A stretch of DNA of 64,000 nt from G963666535 sp963666535 (GCA_963666535.1 OY762913.1:1922001-1986000); one strand, 5' to 3'. Numbered from the stretch's first letter, positions 44,599 through 52,947 are shown. Made by a program: numbers and translations. Notes: a model not told the origin generated them from the letters alone.

Positions 44599-46149
44599 TT
44601 ATTTCCGAAACAAGATATCAATATCCACTTTGCCTTTGATCCCCGGCACAGTCCCGCTGGAGGTATACTGCCACATCTGGAAGTCATAGTAGAAGGTGGG
44701 GGCAGCACTATACTCGGCGTACCAAAAATCATAATCAGCCAGCTGGCTCAGGTCATAATACTTATATCCCAGCCATGTGTAGAAATACACCGAGGTATCA
44801 TACCCATTGGCAGTCACGCGGTCGCAGAATGCCTTGGCGCACTGGTTGAGCACACTCGCATCCATATCCTTAGTACGCGCCACGGAGGTACCGGAAATGG
44901 TCTCCCAATCGTACACCACCGGATAAGTAACGTCATAGCCCTTGATGGCATTGAGGACGAAGTCTGCCTCTTCCTGCGCCTCTGCCACGGTAATGGCCTG
45001 AGAAAAGAAATATACGCCGACATCAAGCCCCGCGTCCAGCGCACCCTGGATATTCGCCTCAAAATACTGATCCAAATTCAGTGTGCCCGCCGTATAGCCG
45101 CGGAAACCGACGCGGATCATGGCAAATTTCACGCCGGAGTTCGCCACCGCCTGCCAGTCGATGTCACCCTGGTGGGCGGAAACATCAATGCCAATTACAG
45201 TATCATAGTAATCAGAGTTGTAGGTCAGGTATCCATTCGCGCCTGTTGTAAACAAGTCCGCGCTGTAGGTGTTGGCCGAAACATTGGTGTGAATGGGCAG
45301 CTTCTCGTCCTTATAGGTCAGCACACCGCCGGAAGTGCGATCGTTGTCCAGCACTCTCACCACCGCGTCGCCCATGTTATAGATCTCTCCGGTCACGGTC
45401 AGGTTTTTCAGCAGGACCGAGCCGTTCGCCGCCGCGCCGGTGATAATGACATCTCCGTTTATGGTTGCATTACTCAGCGTCACGCCGGAGGACAGGATCA
45501 CCGCGTTGCCGTCCACACTGGTGGTATAGGTGCCAGCGGTGGTATAAATTCCCGTGCAAAGATTATTTAGGATCTGCACAACCTGTGCGCGGTTAAACGG
45601 GTCCTGAGGACCGAGCACGCCGTCACCATAACCACCCACATACCCGCGTTCGGTCATGGCACTTACGGCCCCGGCCGCCCAAGACGAAACCTTACCGCCA
45701 TCTGCGGCATAATACTGATTGGGTGACACAGCACTGTCGGCAATACAGAATGCCTTGGCAATGATGTAGATGGCTTCCTCGCGGGTCAGCGCTTGGGTGG
45801 GTGCAAGCTCTGCTCCCCATGCATCCGGCAGGATATCGGCGGAGACTGCCTTCAAAATGTACGGCGTATACCATGCGGTCTCATCCAGGCCGTATGTGTT
45901 TTTGGCTGTATCCCCATACTGCATCAGAGAATTCAGCATGGCCGCCAGTTGCCCTCTGCTAATGGAATCGGTGGGACCAAACTTTCCGTTGTCATAACCG
46001 TTGACAAGCCCCAGGTCGGTCCACCGCTCAATCACACTCTCCGCCCAATGTCCGCTGGTATCGGAATAAGACGCGGCGGAAACGGTCATCGTGAGAGAAA
46101 GTGCTAGCACAATGAAAACTAGCAGTTTTGGAATACGTCTGTACTTCAT
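44599..46149 (-). CDS. Secreted SLH-GH25 lysozyme-like muramidase
   Basis: A 516-residue exported protein. A signal peptide (MKYRRIPKLLVFIVLALSL, cleaved after VSA) precedes three S-layer homology repeats (SYSDTSGHWAESVIERWTDLG, then the YGLDETAWYTPYILKAVSAD-type and a third with VSSWAAGAVSAMTERG), which anchor proteins to the wall. A short beta-repeat follows (residues ~205-260: GNAVILSSGVTLSNATINGD). The C-terminal GH25 domain begins IGIDVSAHQGDIDWQAV with the catalytic pair in DVSAHQG and VVYDWET, and ends QMWQYTSSG. It would cleave peptidoglycan at the cell surface. The start is the ATG at 46149; AAAGAGG is 10 bases upstream. Confidence 0.92.
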   Translation of the reverse strand: MKYRRIPKLLVFIVLALSLTMTVSAASYSDTSGHWAESVIERWTDLGLVNGYDNGKFGPTDSISRGQLAAMLNSLMQYGDTAKNTYGLDETAWYTPYILKAVSADILPDAWGAELAPTQALTREEAIYIIAKAFCIADSAVSPNQYYAADGGKVSSWAAGAVSAMTERGYVGGYGDGVLGPQDPFNRAQVVQILNNLCTGIYTTAGTYTTSVDGNAVILSSGVTLSNATINGDVIITGAAANGSVLLKNLTVTGEIYNMGDAVVRVLDNDRTSGGVLTYKDEKLPIHTNVSANTYSADLFTTGANGYLTYNSDYYDTVIGIDVSAHQGDIDWQAVANSGVKFAMIRVGFRGYTAGTLNLDQYFEANIQGALDAGLDVGVYFFSQAITVAEAQEEADFVLNAIKGYDVTYPVVYDWETISGTSVARTKDMDASVLNQCAKAFCDRVTANGYDTSVYFYTWLGYKYYDLSQLADYDFWYAEYSAAPTFYYDFQMWQYTSSGTVPGIKGKVDIDILFRK

Positions 46150-46328
46150 GATTCGGAGCCTCTTTCTTTGTGGTATTATTTTGTATTTTACCACATAAAA
46201 GGGGAAATTGCACCATCATATCGCATTTTGTTTAATTTGGACGAATTCCCAATATTTAACTCTAAAAATAGTCTTTCTGCACAGCAAATCACGCTTAAAT
46301 TCTCTTAAATCGGCGCTCGGCGGCTTCT

Positions 46329-47282
46329 TTATCCGCAGCGGTTGCACTTGGAGCAATCCCCGCAGTTCACGGTACCGGAACTTGCTCCAGTCACGCCGTC
46401 AGCTTGAAACACGCGGAAGCAGCAATCGGTAAGAGAAAAACTTCTCTTTCCAACACCGTTTTCCAACGTAACGCTATCAGGGGTAAAGGAAATGCGTACC
46501 GGAACCACAACCGTACAATCATCCAAAAGAGGGTCCCGGCGCAGCGTTGGGGCAAAGAAAATACTCTGCCGCTCTGGTGTGATGATTTCAATTTTACTGT
46601 CCGCAGTCGTAATGGAACAAAGGGCGCCGTCTTCATAAAAGGAGAGGGAGTTTGTGTCGCCATGCACGCCCAACGCATCGGGATCAAACGCGGAGATGGT
46701 TCCGATGGGGGTGGAAATGGGCGTTGGGTAGGGCGGCTCCACCGATTGGATTGCACCGTTTTCATACAGGGAAAACCCGATCCTGGTGGGCAGAAAGCCT
46801 TGAAATGCCCGCAGTACCACGATTTCATTGGGCCAAAAGCTCATGGAACGCAGGGCCCCACCTGGGTAGAAATGAATTGCGGTAATCTTTGCACGAAACG
46901 CCCCGCAGTGCAGGGAAAATGGCAGTGTGGGACAGAGTGCAGCCTCATCCTCTTCTGACCAGTAACCGGATAGCTTGCCGTTACAGGGGAAAACGCGCCG
47001 CAGTTCCCCGCTGGGATAAAAGGTAAGAAATTCCGCAGGCAGTTCCCCCATGGGTGTAACCACCGTGGTCTGTTCCTCCAATGCAACGGACTTAATTTGA
47101 CCACTGGGATAGAAGGAAATGCTGGGGATGCCCTTTTTGCGGACATCTTCCTGCCATTTGGGAACCAGTGTGCCGCAGACGGTTTGCACCTCATTTGCTT
47201 CGCTCAGCATGCAGCTTTCCACCGTTCCGTCCTCGGCAGTGGCACAAGAGGTCATGCCATGTAACGTTTCAAAAATCGACAT
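46329..47282 (-). CDS. Nif-linked FYPSG-repeat protein with a C-terminal cysteine cluster
   Basis: A 317-residue soluble protein, unknown in function. It is built from repeats with the pattern FYPSGxLxS at about residues 57, 87 and 136 (FYPSGQIKSV, FYPSGELRRV, FYPGGALRSM) and later variants (LYENGAIQSV, FYEDGALCSI), like MORN-type or YwqK-type hairpin repeats. Between them stand GELPAEFLT and GKLSGYWSEEDEAAL. The last 12 residues are NCGDCSKCNRCG: four cysteines spaced C-x2-C-x2-C-x2-C, an apparent metal or Fe-S site. The gene is 6 bp after the AnfO-type gene, whose final codons hold its AAGGAG, so the two are coupled and read from the promoter facing nifH. I recall similar unnamed proteins beside nif genes, but cannot confirm it here. 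Confidence 0.72.
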   Translation of the reverse strand: MSIFETLHGMTSCATAEDGTVESCMLSEANEVQTVCGTLVPKWQEDVRKKGIPSISFYPSGQIKSVALEEQTTVVTPMGELPAEFLTFYPSGELRRVFPCNGKLSGYWSEEDEAALCPTLPFSLHCGAFRAKITAIHFYPGGALRSMSFWPNEIVVLRAFQGFLPTRIGFSLYENGAIQSVEPPYPTPISTPIGTISAFDPDALGVHGDTNSLSFYEDGALCSITTADSKIEIITPERQSIFFAPTLRRDPLLDDCTVVVPVRISFTPDSVTLENGVGKRSFSLTDCCFRVFQADGVTGASSGTVNCGDCSKCNRCG

Positions 47283-47288
47283 ATCAGT

Positions 47289-47909
47289 TCACTCCTTACA
47301 TAATGTGCGGGAAATTGTAACCTCAAAACACTGACCTGCCCGTTCTGTGACGGTGTAGCCCAAATGTCTGGCCGGCAGCTCAGCCTCCAGCCACGGTGGA
47401 AAATGCGTGCACAAAAGTTTTAGTTCTAAGAAGGTTCTCTTTTGAAGGAAGGTGCGCAGCGCCTGTTTGGAAGAGAGTTCGGGGTGCTTTTCCTGCATGG
47501 AAATGAGATCAAGAAACCAGCGCCCCTCGTCGTCCAAGGGGATTGGCTCCGTCGCTGTCTGTTCCTTTTTACGCTGCTTCTGCGCCTGCTCAAGATCCAG
47601 AAGCAGGCCATCAAACAGTCCATCTGAAATGGAATCCGCTTCGAACACCGAAAAACCCATGCGGTCAAAAACGTGATAGGCAATCCCCGCCATGGCCTTA
47701 GCCACCACTACGGAACAATCCCCAAGTTCCAGAATCATGGTGCGCACACTGTCTCTGACTTCCAAGGAACTGTTGCCCTCTAACCGAAATGGCAGCCGGT
47801 CGATCACACACCACATATCTGCCATTTTTTCAAACACGAGCACCTCGCTGCAGCTCTCGACAGAGGAAAGTGATCCTCCGCATGTGATTGCGGCTATTTT
47901 CAGTTCCAT
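47289..47909 (-). CDS. AnfO-family nitrogenase accessory protein
   Basis: A 206-residue cytosolic protein. It begins MELKIAAITCGGSLSSVES and has the family core LEVRDSVRTMILELGDCSVV followed by AKAMAGIAYHVFDRMGFSVFE, then a lysine-rich linker (~residues 105-120) and a C-terminal domain ending ISRTLCKE. The layout is that of AnfO, named for the iron-only nitrogenase system. Here the adjacent enzyme is of the molybdenum type and no anfG-like gene exists. The function of AnfO is poorly known; it may act in cofactor delivery. It starts the leftward transcript opposite nifH, behind a promoter (47999-48027) and a stable leader hairpin. Confidence 0.78.
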   Translation of the reverse strand: MELKIAAITCGGSLSSVESCSEVLVFEKMADMWCVIDRLPFRLEGNSSLEVRDSVRTMILELGDCSVVVAKAMAGIAYHVFDRMGFSVFEADSISDGLFDGLLLDLEQAQKQRKKEQTATEPIPLDDEGRWFLDLISMQEKHPELSSKQALRTFLQKRTFLELKLLCTHFPPWLEAELPARHLGYTVTERAGQCFEVTISRTLCKE

Positions 47910-47942
47910 CTTGATTCCCCTCTTCCCCTATTTTGCACATAG

Positions 47943-47974
47943 AAAGGGGCACATCTTTCACGATGCGCCCCTTT
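47943..47974 (-). promoter_or_regulatory. Leader hairpin of the anfO-type transcript
   Basis: On the minus strand AAAGGGGCGCATC / GATGTGCCCCTTT: 13 pairs with one G-U and a six-base loop GTGAAA, followed by CTATG. It lies between the promoter and the ribosome site (GAGGGG). Possible attenuator, protein site or stabiliser. Confidence 0.65.
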
Positions 47975-47998
47975 GCGAAACAATACTTCCTTATCGTC

Positions 47999-48027
47999 AT
48001 TGTAGGATACAACCGATATAAACGCAA
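47999..48027 (-). promoter_or_regulatory. Promoter of the anfO-type / FYPSG transcript
   Basis: Minus strand TTGCGT (complement of 48022-48027), 17 bp, TACAAT (complement of 47999-48004). Confidence 0.75.
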
Positions 48028-48111
48028 TGTTTTCTTTTTATTCCGGTCATTTTTGGTTATGTTCACATCTAACACGCGGATTTCACAACAAAAAATTGAC
48101 AAAGTGGTGTA

Positions 48112-48140
48112 TTGTAACTCATCAGTTTTACCGATATACT
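48112..48140 (+). promoter_or_regulatory. Probable promoter of the nif operon
   Basis: TTGTAA (48112-48117), 17 bp, TATACT (48135-48140), giving a leader of about 180 nt before nifH. A nearby TTGACA (48096-48101) has no -10 at proper spacing. No sigma-54 type GG/GC box pair was found. Confidence 0.65.
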
Positions 48141-48159
48141 GTGTGCATACCCAATCAGC

Positions 48160-48286
48160 GAAATGAATGACGACGAGGTCTTTACTGCAAAAATGCGGAA
48201 AAGATCTCGTTTTTTCATTTCAGGCTGTTTCGGGATAAGGAGAACAAAGAGGTTCCTTTGACAATGGGTCAAAAGGGATCTCTTTT
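48160..48286 (+). promoter_or_regulatory. Tandem attenuator-like hairpins in the nifH leader
   Basis: Hairpin 1: CGAGGTCTTT / AAAGATCTCG with inner stem CTGC/GCGG, followed by T6 (48174-48215). An outer pair GAAATGAA / TTCATTTC (48160-48167 with 48214-48221) can compete for that T-run. Hairpin 2: AAAGAGG.TCCTTTGAC / GTCAAAAGGGATCTCTTT around AATGG (48246-48286), then TTGCTTT. Both lie between promoter and nifH start, so transcription attenuation or mRNA processing is likely. Confidence 0.65.
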
Positions 48287-48328
48287 GCTTTCCCCTTTCG
48301 CAATGCAATGATATAAGGAGGTAACATG

Positions 48329-49150
48329 ATGAGACAGGTTGCAATTTACGGTAAGGGTGGTATCGGCAAGTCCACCACAACACAAAACCTCAATGCAGGC
48401 TTGGCCGAAATGGGGAAAAAGATCATGATTGTCGGCTGTGACCCCAAAGCAGATTCCACACGTTTAATTTTAGGTGGTCTCTGTCAGCAGACCGTTTTGG
48501 ATACCCTGCGGGAAGAAGGCGAGGATGTCGAACTGGATCTGGTTTTGAAGCCCGGCTACGGCGGCATTCGCTGTGTTGAGTCCGGCGGCCCCGAGCCAGG
48601 TGTCGGTTGCGCAGGTCGCGGTATTATCACTTCCATCAACCTTTTAGAGCGTCTGGGCGCCTACACATCCGACCTGGACTACGTTTTCTACGATGTCCTC
48701 GGTGACGTTGTGTGCGGTGGTTTCGCAATGCCCATCCGTGAGGGGAAAGCGCAGGAAATCTATATTGTCTGCTCGGGCGAAATGATGGCTCTGTATGCCG
48801 CTAACAACATCGCCAAGGGGATTCAGAAGTACGCCAAAACCGGCGGCGTCCGTCTGGGCGGTTTGATCTGCAACTCCCGCAATGTCGACGGCGAGGCCGA
48901 TCTGGTGCAAGCTGTGGCCAAGGAACTGGGTACTCAAATGATCCATTTTGTTCCACGCGACAACGCTGTTCAGCGTGCCGAGATTAACCGCAAAACCGTA
49001 ATTGAATATTCCCCGGAGGAGCATCAGGCAGACGAGTACCGCGAGCTGTCCCGTAAGATTGACGCCAACGATATGTTTGTCATTCCCAAGCCGCTGACAC
49101 AGGACCGTCTGGAAGAAATTCTGATGGAGCATGGCTTGATGGATCTTTAA
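48329..49150 (+). CDS. nifH: Nitrogenase iron protein
   Basis: Homodimeric ATP-driven reductase that feeds electrons to NifDK and also takes part in cofactor maturation. The 273-residue protein starts MRQVAIYGKGGIGKSTTTQN with the P-loop at residues 8-15. The [4Fe-4S] ligands are C94 (GVGCAGRG) and C129 (DVVCGGFAMP); R97 is the equivalent of the ADP-ribosylated arginine. Two ATGs are tandem at 48326 and 48329; the second fits AAGGAGG spacing and the family N-terminus. First gene of the nif operon, after a structured leader. Confidence 0.98.
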   Translation: MRQVAIYGKGGIGKSTTTQNLNAGLAEMGKKIMIVGCDPKADSTRLILGGLCQQTVLDTLREEGEDVELDLVLKPGYGGIRCVESGGPEPGVGCAGRGIITSINLLERLGAYTSDLDYVFYDVLGDVVCGGFAMPIREGKAQEIYIVCSGEMMALYAANNIAKGIQKYAKTGGVRLGGLICNSRNVDGEADLVQAVAKELGTQMIHFVPRDNAVQRAEINRKTVIEYSPEEHQADEYRELSRKIDANDMFVIPKPLTQDRLEEILMEHGLMDL

Positions 49151-49182
49151 TCTGATGGAATCAAAGGAAAGGAAGTGCAGCT

Positions 49183-49509
49183 ATGTTAATGATAAGAGCC
49201 ATTGTTCGTCCCGAAAAAACCGGTGAGGTTTTATCCGAACTGATGAGCGCAGGATTCCCCGCCGTGACCAAAACGGATGTGTTCGGCCGCGGCAAACAGA
49301 AGGGCATTATTGCAGGATCCGTACAGTATGACGAAATTCCAAAGGAAATGCTGATGATTGTTGTAAACGACGAGGATAAGGATGATGTTGTTAAGATTAT
49401 CATGCGAATGGCCCGCACCGGTGAAAAAGGCAACTATGGCGACGGCCGCATTTTCGTGACTGCCGTAGACGACGCATATACTATTTCCAGCGGAAAACAG
49501 GGCTTATAA
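49183..49509 (+). CDS. nifI1: PII-like nitrogenase regulator NifI1
   Basis: One of the two GlnB-family proteins placed between nifH and nifD in archaea and anaerobic bacteria. The NifI1-NifI2 complex binds the nitrogenase and blocks it when ammonium is present, released by 2-oxoglutarate and ATP. The 108-residue protein starts MLMIRAIVRPEKTGEVLSEL, has the T-loop area VFGRGKQKGI and ends in the PII C-loop region (GEKGNYGDGRIFVTAVDDAY). It lacks the uridylylated tyrosine loop of GlnB. Position and length match NifI1. Confidence 0.95.
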   Translation: MLMIRAIVRPEKTGEVLSELMSAGFPAVTKTDVFGRGKQKGIIAGSVQYDEIPKEMLMIVVNDEDKDDVVKIIMRMARTGEKGNYGDGRIFVTAVDDAYTISSGKQGL

Positions 49510-49525
49510 GAAAGGAGGACCTACC

Positions 49526-49900
49526 ATGAAAGAGGTAATGGCCTTCATTCGCGCCAACAAGGTCAACGAAACCAAAAAGGCGCTGGGTGAAGCAGGCTTC
49601 CCTTCCTTCACCTGCCGCAGAGTTCTGGGACGCGGCAAGAAAATGGTGGACACCACGGTGCTTCAGCTGGTCATCGAAAGCGGCGAGCTCCCCGTCTCCC
49701 CCGTGGGAGAAGCGCTGACCGAAACAAGCCGCCTGATTCCCAAGCGTTTTTTCACCCTTGTGGTAGAGGATGACTGTGTAAAAACCGCGGTTGACACCAT
49801 CATTCGCGTCAACCAAACCGGGAACCCCGGTGACGGCAAGATTTTTATTTTCAACGTTCTGGAGACCTTTAAGGTCAGAACAGGCGAAACAACCCTATAA
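49526..49900 (+). CDS. nifI2: PII-like nitrogenase regulator NifI2
   Basis: Partner of NifI1, 124 residues. It starts MKEVMAFIRANKVNETKKAL, shows the T-loop segment CRRVLGRGKKM, the longer middle typical of NifI2 (LPVSPVGEALTETSRLIPK) and the C-terminal strand NPGDGKIFIFNVLETFKVRT. It begins 16 bp after nifI1 and ends 13 bp before nifD. The pair indicates post-translational ammonia switch-off of this nitrogenase independent of DraT/DraG, which are not seen. Confidence 0.95.
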   Translation: MKEVMAFIRANKVNETKKALGEAGFPSFTCRRVLGRGKKMVDTTVLQLVIESGELPVSPVGEALTETSRLIPKRFFTLVVEDDCVKTAVDTIIRVNQTGNPGDGKIFIFNVLETFKVRTGETTL

Positions 49901-49913
49901 GGAGGTGAGCTTC

Positions 49914-51509
49914 ATGGACGCAAAATCAATGGTACTTGATCAGTACAGCGCCAGAGTATACAAAAACCGCAAGGAACACATCATCACCGTAGACGGAAGC
50001 GGCGAAATCCCCGTCATTGCTGCCAACGCGCGTTCCATTCCCGGTATTATTACAGAACGTGGCTGCTGCTACGCCGGCTGTAAGGGCGTGGTCGTCGGCC
50101 CCATCAAGGACGTTATTTCGATTACCCACGGCCCCATCGGCTGCGGCTACTACTCCTGGGGTACCCGCCGCAACCAGGCAAAGCCCTCTAAAGAGAACGA
50201 GCCCGTTTATATTCAGTACATGTTTTCCACCGACATGCAGGAACCGGACATCGTGTTCGGCGGCGAGAAAAAGCTCCGTCAGGCCATCAAAGAGGCTGTT
50301 GAAATTTTTCATCCCAAGGCAATTATGATCTGCTCCACCTGTCCCGTCGGCCTGATTGGTGATGATGTGCAGGCTGTGGCCACTGAGACCGAGCAGCTTT
50401 ACGGCATCACCTGTATTGCTTTCTCCTGCGAGGGTTATAAGGGCGTTTCCCAATCTGCCGGACACCACATTGCAAATAACGGCCTGATGAAGCACGTCAT
50501 CGGTACCGTGGATACTCCTGTGGAAAATCCGTTTACCGTCAATATCCTGGGCGAGTATAATATCGGGGGCGACGGCTTTGAGCAGATCCGAATTCTCAAC
50601 AAGTGCGGCATTGATGTGCGCACCTCCTTTACCGGCGACGCGTCGATTGATGATCTGAAATCAGCCCACATGGCAAACCTCAATCTGGTCATGTGTCACC
50701 GCTCCATCAACTACATCGCGGAGATGATGGAAACCAAGTATGGCATTCCCTGGCTGAAGGTAAACTTTATCGGTCTGGAATCCACCTGTCAAACTCTGCG
50801 GGACATTGGGAAATTCTTTGGTGATCAGGGTCTGATCGACCGCATTGAGGGTGTAATCGCCGAGGAAATGGCCGAATTATCCGAGGAGCGCGACTACTAC
50901 CGCTCTAAGCTCACGGGCAAGACCGCAGCCCTTTACGTGGGCGGCTCCCGTGCCCATCACTACCAGCTTTTGCTCAAAGACTATGGCGTAAAAACCCTGC
51001 TGGCAGGCTACGAATTTGCCCATCGCGACGACTATGAGGGCCGCGAGGTCATCCCCAATATTAAAGAGGACGCCGACGCTAAAAACATTGAGCATATGAC
51101 GGTGGAGATGGACCCCCAAAAATTCCACGTCTACCTGACGCCTGAGCAGCTTGAAGCCGTGAAAGCCGAAATCCCGCTGAGCAGTTATCAGGGATTGATG
51201 GCGGAAATGCCGGAAGGCTCAGTGGTGGTTGACGACCTGAATCACTATGAAACCGAAGCCTTTACCCGCATTTTAAAGCCCGACATTTTCTTTACCGGCA
51301 TCAAGGACAAATACGCCATTCAGAAGGGCGGAACTCTGTGCCGTCAGCTGCATAGTTACGATTACTCCGGCCCCTATGCAGGGTTTAAAGGCGCCATGAA
51401 GTTTGGCCATGATTTGGTGATGAGCCTGTACACGCCTTGCTGGGGCATGGTTACCCCACCCTGGAAGAATCACGCCACCATCGAAGCCCATGTAGGAGGT
51501 GAGGACTGA
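49914..51509 (+). CDS. nifD: Molybdenum-iron nitrogenase alpha chain
   Basis: Catalytic subunit holding FeMo-co and sharing the P-cluster with NifK. The 531-residue length is the extended clostridial form (~50 residues longer than proteobacterial NifD). P-cluster cysteines are in GCCYAGCKG (51-56 area), HGPIGCGYYSW and CSTCPVGLIGDD. The cofactor cysteine is in NLVMCHRSINYIAEMM and the cofactor histidine in CRQLHSYDYSGPYAGF. GVSQSAGHHIANN holds the Gln and His near the active site. No anfG/vnfG-like gene lies between D and K, which marks the Mo type. The start is the ATG at 49914 after AAGGAGGTGAG. Its stop overlaps nifK by one base. Confidence 0.97.
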   Translation: MDAKSMVLDQYSARVYKNRKEHIITVDGSGEIPVIAANARSIPGIITERGCCYAGCKGVVVGPIKDVISITHGPIGCGYYSWGTRRNQAKPSKENEPVYIQYMFSTDMQEPDIVFGGEKKLRQAIKEAVEIFHPKAIMICSTCPVGLIGDDVQAVATETEQLYGITCIAFSCEGYKGVSQSAGHHIANNGLMKHVIGTVDTPVENPFTVNILGEYNIGGDGFEQIRILNKCGIDVRTSFTGDASIDDLKSAHMANLNLVMCHRSINYIAEMMETKYGIPWLKVNFIGLESTCQTLRDIGKFFGDQGLIDRIEGVIAEEMAELSEERDYYRSKLTGKTAALYVGGSRAHHYQLLLKDYGVKTLLAGYEFAHRDDYEGREVIPNIKEDADAKNIEHMTVEMDPQKFHVYLTPEQLEAVKAEIPLSSYQGLMAEMPEGSVVVDDLNHYETEAFTRILKPDIFFTGIKDKYAIQKGGTLCRQLHSYDYSGPYAGFKGAMKFGHDLVMSLYTPCWGMVTPPWKNHATIEAHVGGED

Positions 51510-52876
51510 TGTTAGATGTAACACCCAAGGAATATGTGCAGCGCAAAGCGCTCCGCATCAATTCCTGTAAAACCTGTCAACCTGTAGGTGCCTTATACTG
51601 TGCCCTTGGCGTTCACAACTGCATGCCCTATTCTCACGGTTCCCAGGGCTGTGTGGCCTATCACCGCACCTTCCTGACCCGTCATTTTAAAGAACCCGCC
51701 ATGGCTTCCACCTCATCCTTTACCGAGGGAGCCAGCGTGTTCGGCGGGGGCGCAAACCTGAAGCAAGGCGCAAAAAACGTCTTTGATATCTATAACCCTG
51801 ACATCATTGCCGTTCACACCACATGCCTGTCCGAGACTATTGGCGATGACCTCAACGCCTTCATCTCAGACTTGGATATCCCGGAAGGAAAGCTGGTGGT
51901 ACATACCAACACCCCCTCTTATGTCGGCTCTCACATTAACGGTTATTATAATATGATGTGTGGTTTCATTCAGTATCTGGCCGAGAGCACGGGCACGAAA
52001 AACGGGAAGATTGCCCTCTTTCCCGGCTGGTCCAACCCCGGCGATCTGCGGGAATTCAAGCGTCTGTCAGTCCTGATGAAGGTCCCCTATATCATGTTCC
52101 CTGACCAGTCCGGCGTGATGGACGCTCCTATGACCGACCACTATGAGTTCTATCCCAAGGGCGGCACCACCATTGCGGAGATTCAGGCATTGGGCGACTG
52201 CGAGTCGGTCATCGGCTTAGGCGAGCTCACGGTCCTTGAGCCCTGTGAAGTGCTCCGGAAAAAGCACAAGGTAAATCACGAGGTTCTTCCCTACCCCATC
52301 GGCGTGGAAAACACCGACAAGTTCATCATGGCTCTGTCCAAACACAACGGAGGCAATGTCCCCTATGCCATTGAAGAAGAGCGCGGCCAGCTGATTGACC
52401 TGATGCTGGATGCTCATATCTGGTTCTCCGGCAAAACCTGCGCCATTTTCGGCGATCCCGATTACGTACTCGGTCTTACTTCGCTGGTTCTGGAAATGGG
52501 TATGATTCCCAGGTTCGTACTCACCGGCACCCCAGGCGCGGCGTTTATGCAGAAAACCACTGCTTTGTTTGATCAGTATAATGTGACTGACCAGTGTACT
52601 GCCAAGGAATTCGGCGATCTCTTTGACATCCACCAGTGGGTGAAAGAAAGCCCGGTGGACCTGCTGATTGGCTCCTCTTATGGCAAGCAGATTGCCCGCG
52701 CGGAGGATATCCCCTTTGTCCGCGCCGGTTTCCCGGTTCTGGATCGCTATGGCCATCCCCTTGCTCCTATCACCTGCTATAAAGGCGCCATGCGTTTGGT
52801 AGAGCAAATTACAAACGCCTTGATGGACCGCGTGGACCGCGATGTGTCTGATGAGAATTTTGACGTAATCATGTAA
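51509..52876 (+). CDS. nifK: Molybdenum-iron nitrogenase beta chain
   Basis: Partner of NifD, completing the P-cluster. The 455-residue protein is the short clostridial form lacking the N-terminal extension of Azotobacter NifK. P-cluster ligands are in INSCKTCQPVGALYC, SHGSQGCVAYHRTF and TTCLSETIGDD; STSSFTEGASVFGGG lies between. The end RFGHPxAP-like motif is seen as LDRYGHPLAPITCYKGAM. It is coupled to nifD (TGATG overlap). A stable hairpin at 52903-52947 separates it from nifE. Confidence 0.97.
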   Translation: MLDVTPKEYVQRKALRINSCKTCQPVGALYCALGVHNCMPYSHGSQGCVAYHRTFLTRHFKEPAMASTSSFTEGASVFGGGANLKQGAKNVFDIYNPDIIAVHTTCLSETIGDDLNAFISDLDIPEGKLVVHTNTPSYVGSHINGYYNMMCGFIQYLAESTGTKNGKIALFPGWSNPGDLREFKRLSVLMKVPYIMFPDQSGVMDAPMTDHYEFYPKGGTTIAEIQALGDCESVIGLGELTVLEPCEVLRKKHKVNHEVLPYPIGVENTDKFIMALSKHNGGNVPYAIEEERGQLIDLMLDAHIWFSGKTCAIFGDPDYVLGLTSLVLEMGMIPRFVLTGTPGAAFMQKTTALFDQYNVTDQCTAKEFGDLFDIHQWVKESPVDLLIGSSYGKQIARAEDIPFVRAGFPVLDRYGHPLAPITCYKGAMRLVEQITNALMDRVDRDVSDENFDVIM

Positions 52877-52902
52877 CCCGGCAAACCGAATCCATCCCAT
52901 GC

Positions 52903-52947
52903 AAAGGGGCTGTTTTGTGGACGATTCGCGTCCCGAACAGCCTCTTT
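52903..52947 (+). terminator. Hairpin between nifK and nifE (partial terminator or processing site)
   Basis: Stem AAAGGGGCTGTT / AACAGCCTCTTT around a 21-nt loop, followed by CTGATC, not a T-run. It may reduce read-through from the structural genes into the cofactor-assembly genes or shield the HDK message. Confidence 0.55.

Noticed and set aside
48163..48261. A 32-codon leader peptide frame (MNDDEVF...) spanning the first nifH leader hairpin
   Set aside because: No ribosome site precedes it, and the frame only reflects the hairpin sequence; it has no run of regulatory codons.
48160..48286. ANTAR-type two-hairpin target in the nifH leader
   Set aside because: The loops (AAAAAT and AATGG) do not fit the six-base A--G-- loop consensus.
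49914..52876. Iron-only or vanadium nitrogenase (suggested by the AnfO neighbour)
   Set aside because: No delta-subunit gene between the D and K genes, and the D subunit has the extended clostridial NifD form; nifE, nifN and nifV are all present.
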